From positions 64,291,001 to 64,355,000 of the forward strand of contig OY856411.1 of the NCBI GenBank assembly GCA_963693085.1: a stretch of DNA of 64,000 bases. Reading direction: 5' to 3'. Position 1 is the stretch's first letter. The number at the start of each line of letters is the position of its first letter. Below are positions 24,501-35,825 of the stretch, piece by piece. The notes under the pieces were generated by a model, which was given only the letters and a program-made list of their open reading frames with translations, was not told the DNA's origin and searched no databases. This DNA is from Alisma plantago-aquatica. Taxonomy: Eukaryota > Streptophyta > Magnoliopsida > Alismatales > Alismataceae. A program made the translations under genes and the position numbers.

Positions 24501-26468
24501 TCTGCTATGGAGCAAGCTACAGTCCTTCCCCCAGAATAGGAGGATTGTGATAGAGTGAGTCCGACACTGACGATAGACTCGACTCTAACTCTAACAAAAA
24601 TGAAGATCTGCCAAAGATTTTTTACAACAATGAACAAACTTCACTTCCTCCTCCAACAGACCTTCCCCCGCTGCCACCTCTACCTCACAAGATGCACGAC
24701 TTAGATACGGTGGCCATCTATACATTAGATGTTCAACACATCTTCATAAAAAACACTATTATAGATGATGCCAAGAATAGGAGGGACATCCTCTATAATA
24801 ACACAAAGATAAAGCGCAAGATGACACGCAAAGATTTTGGTGTTCTTCTATGACCTCAGTCGGTGGTGAAGATGGCTATCTTCCGTGCATTGCTTGCTAA
24901 CACAATAGAGGAATTTCAGAGCCCAAAGAAAATGCAGCCTGTTTTCAATTCTTTACCTGCTCTAGCATTATGCCTATTGAACAGGGACTTACAGGAAAAA
25001 TCCATCGAGCGGCTACAGATGGGTCTTGCGAGAAAGGCACGCTACATCACGGTGCCTTTCAAAGTTTCTAGCCACTAGCTCCTTATGATCGTTGGCACCA
25101 AGGCCCGCGATGCCAAGGTGTACAAATTCTGTGCTAGTGAGCTTAAGGTAGGAACCATTAACTTCACTGGTTCAGAAGTCAGAGAAGCGCAATGCATTCC
25201 CTTCCGGCTTCTCAAAGTCATATGGGTCACCTTCCCATCTCTTGCACACGACTGGAGCTAACCATGGTTCAAGATTATCAACCCAGCCATTTAGGCTCTA
25301 GAAGGCTCAGGAGACTGCGCTCTCTGCACAATCAGATTCGTTGAAGCGCTCAACAGAAATCTCCCCTTTACCGAGCTAGCTACAGAAGATATGCATGCTT
25401 TACGGGGATGATACACCATGGAGCTCATTTGTGACAGACGGTTCTTCAAGGACTCGAAAATGGCGCATGATGACGTACCCCGTTATATATTTTCTTCTAT
25501 CCAACATCCACAAAAGCAACCTTTCAGACAAGTTCTAAAGGAGTTGAATCAACAACAACAACAAACTGCAAAGGTCCCAAAAAAATGACAATGGGACCCC
25601 TACACTTTTGATATGGCAAAAGATAAAGGGGTCATAGATCTACTAACAGGATCTATCATCAACATATCCCTCGAAGATATGGTGCCTCTTTCTGAAATAA
25701 CGCCAACATTCCCAAATTTTGATCTTACTGCATGCAAGAGTCTTTCTGATAACGAACTCAGACTCATCATGTCTCGGCTATATGAAGAGAATGAAAAGTT
25801 TGTTTTCCTTGAAGGGAATATTCTTGTAATGGCCGATGCACTCTGTGAGACCGTACAAGTAAAAGGTTAAATGTCCGTGAGCATGATGGCTACCTACCAA
25901 TATCTTTTAGTACGGGACTTACCTACGGTTTACATGGCGTCAGCATACCTGAAGGATGATTCGCTCAGAATCAAAGAACTTTAGGACCATAGAAGCTCTT
26001 ATTTCATACCTTAAACATACGACTCCAAAGTTCATCTTGTTTCCATTCCTTCACTCTGAGCATTGGATGTTTCTAGCAACAAACTTACACAACGGAACTA
26101 CAACCATATACAATAGTTTTGATAGCCAGATCAATCCAAACCAGAGACAGTATGACATCATAGCAAAGATGCCCACAGAGGAAGTGGCAAAGGACTGTGT
26201 CGAATGACTACACGATCTTCTAGGCGAGCACACAAAGTCGTACAATAGAGAACATTTCAAGCACCCAACCTTTTGCCACAGATGTCCCCAGCAAATTTGA
26301 GAATCAAATGATTGTGGATTCCACGTCCTTTACTGGATGTATACCCTCACATTTCTTGGCAAACACATTGAGGACATGATGGATGTGGACTTTCACGCAT
26401 TACGGGGGAAGTTTGCCACCAATCTACTCTGTTCTCATGGAGCCAACAAGGGTTTAACAGAACATTGA
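21545..26468 (+). pseudogene. Long decayed transposon gene: ORF1-like region, coiled coil, acidic linker, C-terminal Ulp1 protease
   Basis: A 4.9-kb plus-strand coding tract, starting at ATG 21545 just after an ttacag acceptor-like site. From 21545 to 23340 one frame stays open except for in-frame TAG and TAA codons. It contains a basic region (KSKGKRK, PTKRQARKQ), then NILKKMGVYKRVIDLLDKAN and SLFGKQVSLTEHKLNKIF, which resemble Athila ORF1 / plant transposon proteins. After a frame change near 23340 comes Pro/Thr-rich sequence, a Gln-rich coiled coil (about 23590-24110) and an acidic stretch (24130-24230). Further frame changes lead to FRALLANTIEEF, then the Ulp1 domain. It is clearly broken (more than 15 stops, several frameshifts). 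No RT or integrase lies nearby. It may be an accessory gene of an LTR element or part of a ULP-bearing DNA transposon. Confidence 0.72.
25956..26468 (+). pseudogene. Ulp1-like cysteine protease (C48) domain with visible catalytic triad
   Basis: The C-terminal domain of the gene above. Ulp1 proteases cleave SUMO or similar ubiquitin-like proteins. His is in HSEHWMFLATNL, Asp in IYNSFDSQ, the oxyanion Gln in CPQQ and Cys in SNDCGFHVLYWM, in the order and spacing of the family. The tail runs on to a TGA at 26466. Two stops lie inside: one TGA after KDCVE, and one TGA four codons before the active-site Cys block. Without them the domain would be complete. It differs from the Ulp1 domain in the CACTA element (there HW...YYLDL...GWACAYYV), so the two are not recent copies. 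Confidence 0.85.
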
Positions 26469-27147
26469 CACCCTTGCCCAGGTACTTCTCAACCTATCAC
26501 CTTGACACTCTAGGGACAGAGTGAGTGATAAGTTAGGGGAGGTACACAGGGTAAGGGAAGATGTATTATATTCAAAACTTCTCCTTCCTCTCCCTTTTTC
26601 TTTCACCTTTGCCACTTTTTTTCCGCATAGATTATTCTTTTTGCCATTTTGGAGTTTCTGATAATTTCTTTGATGGAATAATTTTTGTGCATAAGACAAA
26701 CATTCGTTGTGGTAAAGGGACACCCTCAACTAAGTTAGCGATAAAGTAGTCCTCAGAAGCACTTACATAGTAGCATTTATTCACATAATGGTGAATTAAT
26801 AAATCATCTCCACACTCGATTCCCATGCATTTGCTTTAGTTCTACAATAGATGCTCCGCAGGTCAAAACCGCAGCTAAAACAAGCCAAACACTCTCAAGG
26901 ACGGGAGGGAATCAGGTAAAATCCAAATTAAGGAACCTCATAAGTGGACCACCAAGTATGAAACCAAAACAAGTGCATGTCTAGAAACTCTACGGAGCAG
27001 TTTTATTCTTTTCAAAAAAAGAGGCTTGACAGCCCAAATAAAATCCCTAAATACCCAATTCCCAAGTTGGTGAGCATATGAATAAAAGCCTGAGTGTTGA
27101 ATAAAATATGAGAGTTGTGCCATGTATAAGGACTTATATGTAGAACC
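26469..27147. other. Spacer between Ulp1 gene and C'-family 3' UTR
   Basis: No gene. Near 26505-26535 the plus strand reads ctagggacagagtgag then gataagttaggggagg, which resembles the 'GAGGACAAG ... AAGTTGGGGAGG' block that precedes the LTR of element C on its coding strand (63569-63610). This hints that the Ulp1 gene sits in the post-pol position of a Tat/Athila-like element. The rest shows nothing recognisable. Confidence 0.45.
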
Positions 27148-27335
27148 AATAAAGGTCTTGCCCGGTCGGCACATTCAGCTGCCCTCACAAAGACAAGTAT
27201 CACATCCGGTAGTATGATCCTAAGGTCTCCAAATATATGAAAAGGTGACAAAGGTCTTGCCCGACCGGTACATTCAGCTGCCCCCACAAAGGTAGATGTG
27301 TTGCGTCTGGTAGTAAGATCCCAAATTTTAGACAA
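27148..27335. repeat. Two-copy direct repeat of about 80-100 bp
   Basis: aaaggtcttgcccggtcggcacattcagctgccc at 27148 recurs with changes at 27250. Each copy continues through 'cacaaag...cggtagtatgatcc' or 'ctggtagtaagatcc'. It is a local tandem duplication inside the 3' UTR of the C' family. Element C shows at least one unit at the right window edge. Confidence 0.85.
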
Positions 27336-27742
27336 ACCCTCCCCCTCGAAGGGGTAATTACACAGTAGCCTTCAGCCAACCCTCATACCTACTTTAGCTT
27401 CTGGTAGGAATTTTGAAGAAGTATAAAATTGACTTAGAGTCGAGGACATGCACATTATACGGTCAAGGAAATGGTGGTCCCAATGCGAGTTACGTGACAC
27501 AGAAGAAACCTGAGGACCACACAACACCCAAGACCGTGAAGAACCCAAACGGTCCCAAGACCGTGAAGAACCCAAACGGTCCCAAGACCATGTAAAGACT
27601 TATTGATCCAAAGAACGTGTGAAGGTGACCGGTCCCAAGACCGTGAGGATCTAAATGGTCTCCAAACCGTAAGGATCCAAATGGTTTTCAAACCGTGAAG
27701 ATTCAAATGGTCTCTAGACTGCTCAAGACCCCCTTTGAAACC

Positions 27743-27750
27743 TATAAATA
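27743..27750 (+). promoter_or_regulatory. TATA box of C' LTR
   Basis: CCTATAAATAGAAC, conserved as CCTATAAATAAGAC on the minus strand of element C (62803-62811). The CGGTC repeat block lies directly upstream in both. Confidence 0.75.
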
Positions 27751-28977
27751 GAACTCAAGGGGTCCTCATTCAAGCATCAGATCTGGGGAGAATGCCTAAA
27801 GGCTGCTTCATATGTTCCAGAGTTGTTTCATCCTTCATCCTTCACCCCAAGGCTTCCGGTCTAAGATCCACACTCCATCCATAAGCCTACTTTCTCTCTC
27901 ATCGACATAGAAGGTGGGAAGTGAAGGATTCATCACTAAAGCAACCACGCAGTGTGAAGATAGGTGTTCTCTACTCCAAGGGGTCAACCTTCCTCCCTCG
28001 TACATGGAGATGATGTTTTCCTTATCTTATCTTGTCTCCTTCTTTGTTCTTACCATGAGCAAGTAGTTCCATACACTAGGGTGCGGGGAGTAGTCCCGTT
28101 ACCCATGTTTTCATTTCATACATTGTAATTCATGAGTTTGCAATAGAGAAATACTATCTTTTCAGTTCAACATCAATCGTTTAATGAATGCTAATTGCGT
28201 GATCACCAACTTGTGTTACCTATTATCTACTAGTACGAATTGTCTATGTTTGTGCTTTTATATTTGATTATCGATTGTATGTTAGTTCTTGATGTATGTA
28301 GTCACCATAGATCTATTTCGGTATCTAGGAGCGCTTTTCAAGGAGTGGAGTAAACTCACCTCCATCGTTGTACTTTCATACTATAAAATGGAATCAGTTG
28401 ACGTATGGAAGTACAACTTTGACAGGTCGAGGAACACACTTTGCGAAGGGAGTGATGCAAAGTAAGTGACCATTCATTCTGGGATGGCTGGCATTGCAAT
28501 ACTTCCACATTTCTCGTAGTTGGCTATTCAAAAGAAAGCTAAGTCTACAAAGATACTAACTGATTAGACCCTTTTTGCAAGCCATGTTATTATGATGTAT
28601 GTCATGATCCATGTGTAGTGGTGGTGAAACTCGATCACATCCTAGTGGTTTTCAAATATTGTTTACAACCTTAATTTTACTTTCCTGCCATTTAATTTAC
28701 ATTTGCATTTTAGTTTAATCATCAACCCAGATCTTCAATCTAAATATCGACTCTTAAGTAGATAAATAGAATTATAACATTTTCCATCTTGTTAATCCTT
28801 AACAAGACCGTTGTCTCGTGGATTCGACCCTCAACGGTACTACGATAAGACTTCCATGTACCTTAGCATATGTGGGTGGAGATCTTATTATAGCACACAC
28901 AAGGCTAAACTTAGAGACTTACTGTCTCTAAGATTTTTAGTGGTGCACGTAACCCCACGCAAGTGGAAGCTCCATCA

Positions 28978-31230
28978 CTGGTTGAGTTGTTGAAGCTTGC
29001 AAAATTTGGCAATCAACCTGTAACCGTTTCCATGGCACCACAGCTGTGTTGGGGTCTTCAAAGGTAAAAAATGGCTTCAAACTTCATTACCAAAGGACTT
29101 CTTTGCTTGATGTTCAATCTTAGCCATTAGAGGTAGGTTTAGGGAGCTTTGGGTCCTTCTTTGGACCCCTCCATGGGTGGAGGAACCCTATAACTCCTTC
29201 CTTCTCTCTCATTCATCCAAAGCATGCTCCAAGTACCTGAAAATAATGCAAAGAATGTCCATATGTGCATTTGATAGTAAAGCACATATTGAGGGAATTA
29301 ACTTACAATCTAACTTGTTTAGATGTGATAAAATTACATAATGGCACAAGATGGAGCCCTAAAATAGGGCTACATTACCACCCCAAACTTAAAACATACT
29401 TGTCTTCAAGTATGCTCCAACTTAATCTCTCTTTTCAATTTTCCTTCAATAAACAAGAATGACAAATGCATAGCAATAGAAAATTATAGACTATATGGTC
29501 TTAGAAGTGACTAAGTGCATGTGCTTCACCTCTCTCCTCTCCTCTTTCACAGTCCAATCATGAAATGAGCACTAAGCATACAAACTTCAAATATAAAGCA
29601 TAGAATACACAAGTTGTCCATATGTCCTTCATATCATTTCGGGTAGACCGCTTCATATTGGTGTTAATCAAAGATGACTAGGAGTATTGTTTCACTTTCA
29701 TGCATTCAATCTTATGCCACAAACCACACCAAATGACCTACATGGCTGTGGAAAAGAGTAAAGTGATATGAAAAAAGAAGAAAGGATTGGGGAAATATTT
29801 TTTTGGAGTGCTATTTTTTGGAGTGCTATTACGTAGATAACTCATATTTTCTTTATTTGAATGCTCTTAAATAGGAGCTTCCTTTTATTTTCTTTTTATT
29901 TATTTTTTTTCTTTTCTTTTCCCTTGATGTAGATAGGGCATATGGTGGATAGAGTGAAGTGAGGAGATATAGATATGGCCACCCCAAAATTTTGGAGGTG
30001 GCCAAGGCTAATTATGTGCACTAGGGCATCCTTTCATGAGGTGGAGAGGAATGAAGATGGTGAAAGAAGGGTCGGATCAAAGAGGAGTCATTAGTGTAGT
30101 TTTCCACATAAGATTTCCTACATGCAAGCTAATCCAACACTTCATCTTATGATATCACACGACATGTTAGAACAACATGACATTCACATTTATATCAAGT
30201 GATTCCATAGGCTCTAAGCATTTGTAGCTTCCTCACTTCATAATTCAACCAAAATATTCAAAAACTTAAGAGAGGTGGTGCACATGTAAAAAGTCAACGA
30301 TCAAGACCATATAGCAATAAAATCTAAGAAAATGGCATGCATTTGTCAAAGGATTAAAAATGTCATTTCAAATAGTGGAGATTAAGTTAAAACATGCTTT
30401 TTGGGCAAAAACATTCAAATTTGGGCAAAATTGGCCAAAATGGTGCCAATTTGCCTTCAATCGCATCTAAAACTAACTTTTAGGAAAATTAAAGCATAAA
30501 GTAGCAAATCCTAGCTAAAACACACAAAAATTATCAAAGTCTACATAGAAAAGTAATGCATGACATGGAAGAGATAAAAGAGCAAATTTTTTGAAAAATT
30601 ACTCAAAAATGCATGAAATCAAACTACATGTATGGATGAACGCTAGCAGACAAACAAGGTCAGGATAGACAAGTATGAATGTTAGTCAAACTATTTGATC
30701 ATCTTGCAAAAATTTATCACAAGGCATACAGATAAAAATACGGTGAAAGAAGGGCTTACCTCCCTACCACCCCAAACTTTTAAATCATGTTGTGCTCAGC
30801 ATGAAATAAAAGTTTAGAATAGTATAGTAAGGGGCATGGGGTTGTGGAAGACAACCACCAAGAGATAGAGTGGTCAATGTAATACTAGGTGAGTAGGACA
30901 GGACCACCACGGCCGTGTTGTGTGGCATGGCCATTCTTGACTTCTTCCTGTAGCTCCTCTACTTATTTGCAATCTTCTCTCCCACTTTGACCTCCTACTT
31001 GGCTAAACCCTTTAGCATCATATTTTCTTCCTTGTTCCTGTGCTAACATGATTCACAAATAGAAAAGATATCAAGTATAGTGTGTGTGTGTGTGTGTTTC
31101 TTGAAAACTAAAAGAAATTATGATAAAGCAAGGTTCGAGAATAAAATAAGGTTTGAGAATCTCAAACCACATGGTTTCCTCCCACTAGTGCGAAATTTAT
31201 AGCCTTCAGTCGGGCTTGTTGCTCTGTTCA
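28978..31230 (-). other. Post-protease non-coding region of the Tat/Athila-like element
   Basis: AT-rich, with no coding domain. On the minus strand two blocks carry the phrase that usually follows pol in Tat/Athila elements: near 30765-30800 (AAAAGTTTGGGGTGGTAGGG) and near 29365-29420 (CTTGAAGACAAGTATG, then TTTTAAGTTTGGGGTGG). A GGGAGG-containing stretch near 31170-31195 resembles the segment after gag-pro in these elements. A (GT)n microsatellite lies at 31081-31097. No reverse transcriptase, RNase H or integrase could be read, and no matching 3' LTR was found. Confidence 0.6.
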
Positions 31231-32129
31231 CTAAGTGTTGACACCCACGATGTCCTCCTTCTCTTCCATAGTGATCCTTTCTAGAGTTCTGACGACATGG
31301 GCTTCATCCCAAGGAGAGTATATTGAACGGAAGTATGGCCTTGATTTCCACATCTCTAAGGTATCATAGTAGCATAGACTCTCACTGAAGTCTTCATTAC
31401 CCAGCTTGTACCTCTCCTCTTCGCTGAATATAAAGAAATCAAACTTTCTCCTTTTATAAGTGACTGTTATAGTACCTGTATGCACACTGAACCCATGGTG
31501 GATAGGAAGGGTCTCCCCAATATGAGGTATTCTTTTCCATCAAAAGGTCCAAAATCCACAATCAGAAAATCAGTCACATATGCAATGTCTATCCTTTGAT
31601 CCATTACTACTATTGTGTTTTGCAATATCCCCAAGGGCTTCCTCTTAGTTCCATCACCCAAGATAAGGACACAATCCACCGGTTCCATTTTATTGAGGCC
31701 AAGTCATAGATACATGCTCCATGGCGTGATACTTGTCCCTGCACCCAAATCAAGGAGAGTGTGCTCAATAGATTGTGTGCCGATGTAGCATGTAATGAGA
31801 GGAACTCCCGAATCGTCCCTTTTTTCTAGAAAGCCAAGGTCGAAGATGAAATTCACTAATTTTGTAGCAATGATTTCTTTGGGCGGTAATATCACTAGTT
31901 TTCTCTTCCCCATGCAAAAATCTTTCACCATCGAAAAGAATGATTTGATGCATGTCATTCCTTGATTCAAGGATCCCAGGATAGTCATGATACTGCTACC
32001 CTTTTCTTGGGGAGATGGACCTTCTAAAGTTTCATGGAATTTCTCCCCGATTGCATCAAACATTTCCACAGCACTCGTTGAGCCTTGAGGAGTAATGATG
32101 GTGATCCTTGCCTCCTGTGGAGGTTTTGG
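31231..32129 (-). pseudogene. Tat/Athila-type aspartic protease region
   Basis: The protease that cleaves gag polyproteins. From right to left it reads KLVNFIFDLGFLEKRD, PLITCYIGTQSIEHTLLDLG then AGTSI (active-site Asp-Leu-Gly-Ala), then LGDGTKRKPLGILQNT, VDFGPFDGKEYLILGRPFLS. This arrangement is characteristic of Athila/Tat Ty3 elements. A TGA at about 31704, after the active-site block, is the only stop within the core and is explained by CGA to TGA. The reading shifts frame near 31470 and ends in charged sequence at 31231. It belongs with the gag just upstream. Confidence 0.85.
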
Positions 32130-33815
32130 CTACCAATAAGGTATTGCATCAAGTGTTGCTATGTCAATGGCATGTGGGGCAGCAAATATGACCTTGTCAC
32201 AAACAGATGGAACAGACAAATCTCTTGCACTTTCATTACTTCCAAGAGAGGGTGGGATAGGTGAGGGTGCTTCTACATTCACGTCGGGAGTAGCAAAAAC
32301 TTCAGTGCACTTGGCATTCTCTAGAAGCACTTGAGCAGCAAATTCTTTGGAGCTTTTGCGATCTTTTCTAGATCCTTCTAGAATTGAGCCTTTGTCATCA
32401 ACTTCAAACACTTTCCTTTCCCTTTTTTCAAGCTTTTGGGAAGCTTCTCTTTCCCATATTATAGACATCGTATTCACTTGTTCATGGTAAGAAGGAGGGG
32501 CTTGTGAAGATGGTTGTGGTTGTTGGGGTGGTGGTGGCCTTTGGTGAGGTGAATTTGGGTTTTGGAGGGTAAATTATGGTTGTGGTTGTTGTTGTTGTAA
32601 TGGTTGGGGTGGTATTGTGGAGGTGGCTATTGGTATGAGTGAGGTGGAGGCGGAGTATATTGATGTGGTGGTCCTTGGTATTGGAGGAGTAGGGGTGCTT
32701 GGCCTCACGGTGGAATGTATGCACCTTGAGTAGCGTTCACATAACCACCATCATTGTTCGGGTTTGTCATTGGTTGAGATGGGAGTCTTCCTTCTTCGTG
32801 GTGAGCAAGTGAGATTGATATTTGATCAAGCCTTTGTTCAAGGAAGCTAATATTTTTCCCTTGAGAGGATACTTCTCTCTTTACCTCATCCAAATTTCTC
32901 AACCTCCTGAGCACCTCATCTTCAAATTTAGAATTATACATTGGCCTTGGCTGCTCTTGTCCTTTACCATATTCTTTTTGTTGTTTCCATGAGAAATTTG
33001 GATGGTTTCTCCACTCGGGTGTGTAAGTGTTGGACATGGGGCCTTGATTGTTCCGGTTCCCAAAAGAGTACACAGCATGAACTTCTTCATCTACAAAATC
33101 TACCACAACGGTGGATTGGCTAGAAGAACCACCAGCTTGGTTGTTCATCATCTTCATCATTTCTTCCATCATCTTCATCATATTTGGGGTGGCAATAGTG
33201 TGGGGTGGAGCTACAAAAAGCAGTGGAGGGACATAGTCCCAGCTGTAATGTTCCCCTTTTGTAGAAACTCGATGGCGGGAATTTTTAGCAAGGTGCTCGA
33301 ACAACGGCCACGACTCCTCAGGTGGCTTTGCCATGAAAGTACCTCCACATGATGAGTCGATGTTATTTTGGCTCATCTCTTCAAGCCTGGTGTAGAAGGC
33401 TTGGACTAGTTTCCACATGACACTTCATGGTGGGGGCAGTCACGGAGGAGCTTTTAGAACCTCTCCCCACCTCATCGAAGGGTTCATTCACTTTCTGGGC
33501 AAAGGAGGTGATACACCTTCTCATGTAGGTTATCTTAGCAATTGGGAAGAAATTTTTGAGGAATTCATTCTTGACTTTGTTCCAAGTTACCAACTCTTGC
33601 TTTGAAATGTACCACTCTTTAGCTTTTTCTTTTAGGGAGAATGGGAAGAGGGTTCTCCAGATGGAGTCATCGATAGCGGCAGGGGTACAAAAAGTGGAGA
33701 AAGTCTTGAGGAATGCATCGATGTGATGGTAGGGATTCTCATTCTCCATCTCATGGTAGGTGGGGAGGAGGCCAAGGAGTGCAGGTGGAATAGAGAATTG
33801 TTGACCTGGCATTTG
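32130..33815 (-). pseudogene. Tat/Athila-type Gag, frame-shifted
   Basis: The structural capsid protein. It begins near 33812 with LLPTYHEMENENPYHHIDAF and continues with IWRTLFPFSLKEKAKEWY and NKVKNEFLKNFFPIAK, the conserved Athila/Tat gag core. A frame change near 33420 leads to a Met- and Gln-rich segment with a coiled coil (NISFLEQRLDQI). Another near 32720 leads to a low-complexity Thr/Pro tract (32482-32724). The last third (32477-32130) is open and ends at a TAG. At least three frameshifts show decay. Confidence 0.85.
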
Positions 33816-34184
33816 GTCAACTAGGATGGCAATGGGAGAAGTGTAGTTTCCTGGGGTGAAATACTCATGGAGTGGGCGGTTTGGCTACGGTGGAGGTTGT
33901 TGAGCATTCGTATGAGGGTTGTTATCTGCCATATCAGCTTCTCATTGTTGGTTGCGGTGACTTTGGCGTCTCTTCCTACCTATCTCGGGGTCGTACAACA
34001 CCAAGTCAGTATAAGTAGAACGTGTGTGGCACATGCACAACTGTCACTTACACAATACATAAACAAGCAACAAGAAACCAACTTAGAATGGAAATATGTA
34101 AAAGTAAACAAAGAATGAAGAATAGCAATTATGAGGGAAAAAGGAAAGCCTAAGCTACACTAACTAGCTAGGCCGAGCACCTCT

Positions 34185-34203
34185 ATCCCCAACAATGGTG
34201 CCA
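34185..34203 (-). other. Primer-binding site of the Tat/Athila-like element (Asp tRNA type)
   Basis: Minus strand reads TGGCACCATTGTTGGGGAT, close to the TGGCGCCGTTGCCGGGGAT site of plant Athila/Tat elements, which is complementary to Asp tRNA. The four differences are transitions of the kind made by cytosine deamination. It lies about 370 bases upstream of gag. Confidence 0.85.
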
Positions 34204-34204
34204 G

Positions 34205-35650
34205 AAAGCTCGGTGCGTCAAGTATCAAGGCTACACACCAGCCAACTAGAGGTGGCCTGATGCAACCCTAAGGGAGGATACACGTGTGGATCTTTCAAAT
34301 TTTGAATTAACCCTAACCAAGTCAATTACAATACCAAATTGGTCACTCACAAGCGCATGGGGTACTATTGTAGCATAGGTGAAGGGTTTAAAAAGGTTGT
34401 TTGTTGGTTAAACTAGATGAATAAGGAAGTAAAAGCAGTTATAAAATCTAGATTATCATAATCCTAAATTACCCTAAATAAGAAAATCCAATGAACTAGA
34501 TTAAGCAACTAACAGAGCAGGAGCAAAGATTAACTACACTACACTATCAGAGCAATTAGCACAAAGAACTAGACCAACCACAAGAAAGAGGAAAAAAACC
34601 TAAGTTAGCATTTAAAGAGCAAGACTGAGCAATTAACTAGGTTAAGCTAAGGCAACTAAACTAGATTAGCATAAACAAGCTAAGAAAGGTAAAGTGGATT
34701 TTAAGCAGTGATATTAGGTAGGTGGGCCGTTTGGGGATGTGGTTTGATACTAGATGGGGGGTCTCACCATAGCAAGAAAATTATCACAATTCTATCTAGA
34801 TTACCAAACAAAACAACAAGGCAAGTGCTAGTAGAATGTACCCTATACTACTACTTGGAGAACTAGGGTTAGGTGTAATTCTAGTAGCACTTGTCAAGTC
34901 TAGGTCTCTAGAATAAGTGGTATTAGGACAATTGAGAGCCAAGGGTAGAGCTGGGATAATAGATGAGGGTTTTTCAAATCATGGCACTAGCCATTCAGCC
35001 TTTAGAAGGCTCTAGGAAATTGCTCGAATCACACTTACACTAGCCACTTAGATCTCACACTCACTTGTAGGAGGAGGGATGTGTATGTAGGAACAAAGAG
35101 GGCTAGCTAGGGATCCACTAATTGGACCTAGGAGCCATTCCTAAAATTGGTGACATACACTCCAATTCCCCCTAGAATCTAAGTTTCATCAAACATCTTA
35201 AAGTAAGAAATCCATGTTATAAGAGCAAACCACATGAAATGAAATAGGAAATGAGATAGAAGCAAAAAGCAATCATCATAGATACAAACAGCCCACCACT
35301 AGCGGCTTAGCTAGACATTATAAAAGAAATGGCAAAAGAAAGGGGAAGAAGGGGGTAGAACTCCATGGAGCTTGAAGTAGAAGCCTCCTTCACATCCTAC
35401 CTTCTTGGGGACGTCCTCTCTCCTCTAATGGTGCAGATGGACATGAGAATATGAAGGATTATGGAAGAAAACCTAGAAATCTAGATTTCTAAGGTGGAAA
35501 TGGGGTGGAAATGGTAGATGTAGAGAATAAATGCAATTAGGATGCAATGATCGAGTTTCCAAGTCATAAAACTCCATTTATGGCCGGGATGGAGCAAATT
35601 TAAGTGAGGTTCAGTCGACTTTTCTCCCTCTCAACTAGAGAAAAATCAAA
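34205..35650 (-). repeat. Probable 5' LTR of the Tat/Athila-like element; outer limit uncertain
   Basis: The left border is set by the primer site (LTR side reads gaaagctcggtgcgtcaag). The interval is AT-rich with no coding domain. A possible minus-strand TATA-like CATAAATGG lies near 35570. No second copy of this LTR occurs in the window, so the outer border before the plus-strand gene at 35826 is only an estimate. Confidence 0.5.
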
Positions 35651-35825
35651 CAATCCAACCTCTAACTCCCTCAAGCTCTCAACCCTAGCCCCAACCATCC
35701 TCTCCCAATCCTAGTTTGACCTTACTCGACCTCCCTTGACCTCTTTCTCATTAACCCTAGGTGTTTGGTTGGTTTGTGGTTGTGTTTCCCATGTTTTTAT
35801 CTCTCTATCATCTTATTTTGTCTCC

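Larger units (their letters stand above)
27148..28977 (+). mobile_element. C' element: 3' UTR joined to truncated LTR
   Basis: The same family as element C at 61605-64000, in opposite orientation. 27252-27510 matches the reverse complement of about 63770-64000 (tacattcagctgccc, ccaaccctcata, tggtcccaatg), which lies outside the LTR. At about 27510-27525 the match jumps directly into LTR sequence (gaagaacccaaacggtccc repeats), so the polypurine tract and LTR start are deleted. The LTR remainder has a TATA box at 27743 and ends ...GGAAGCTCCATCA at 28977, matching the other copy's terminus. No coding sequence; short ORFs are chance. Confidence 0.8.
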
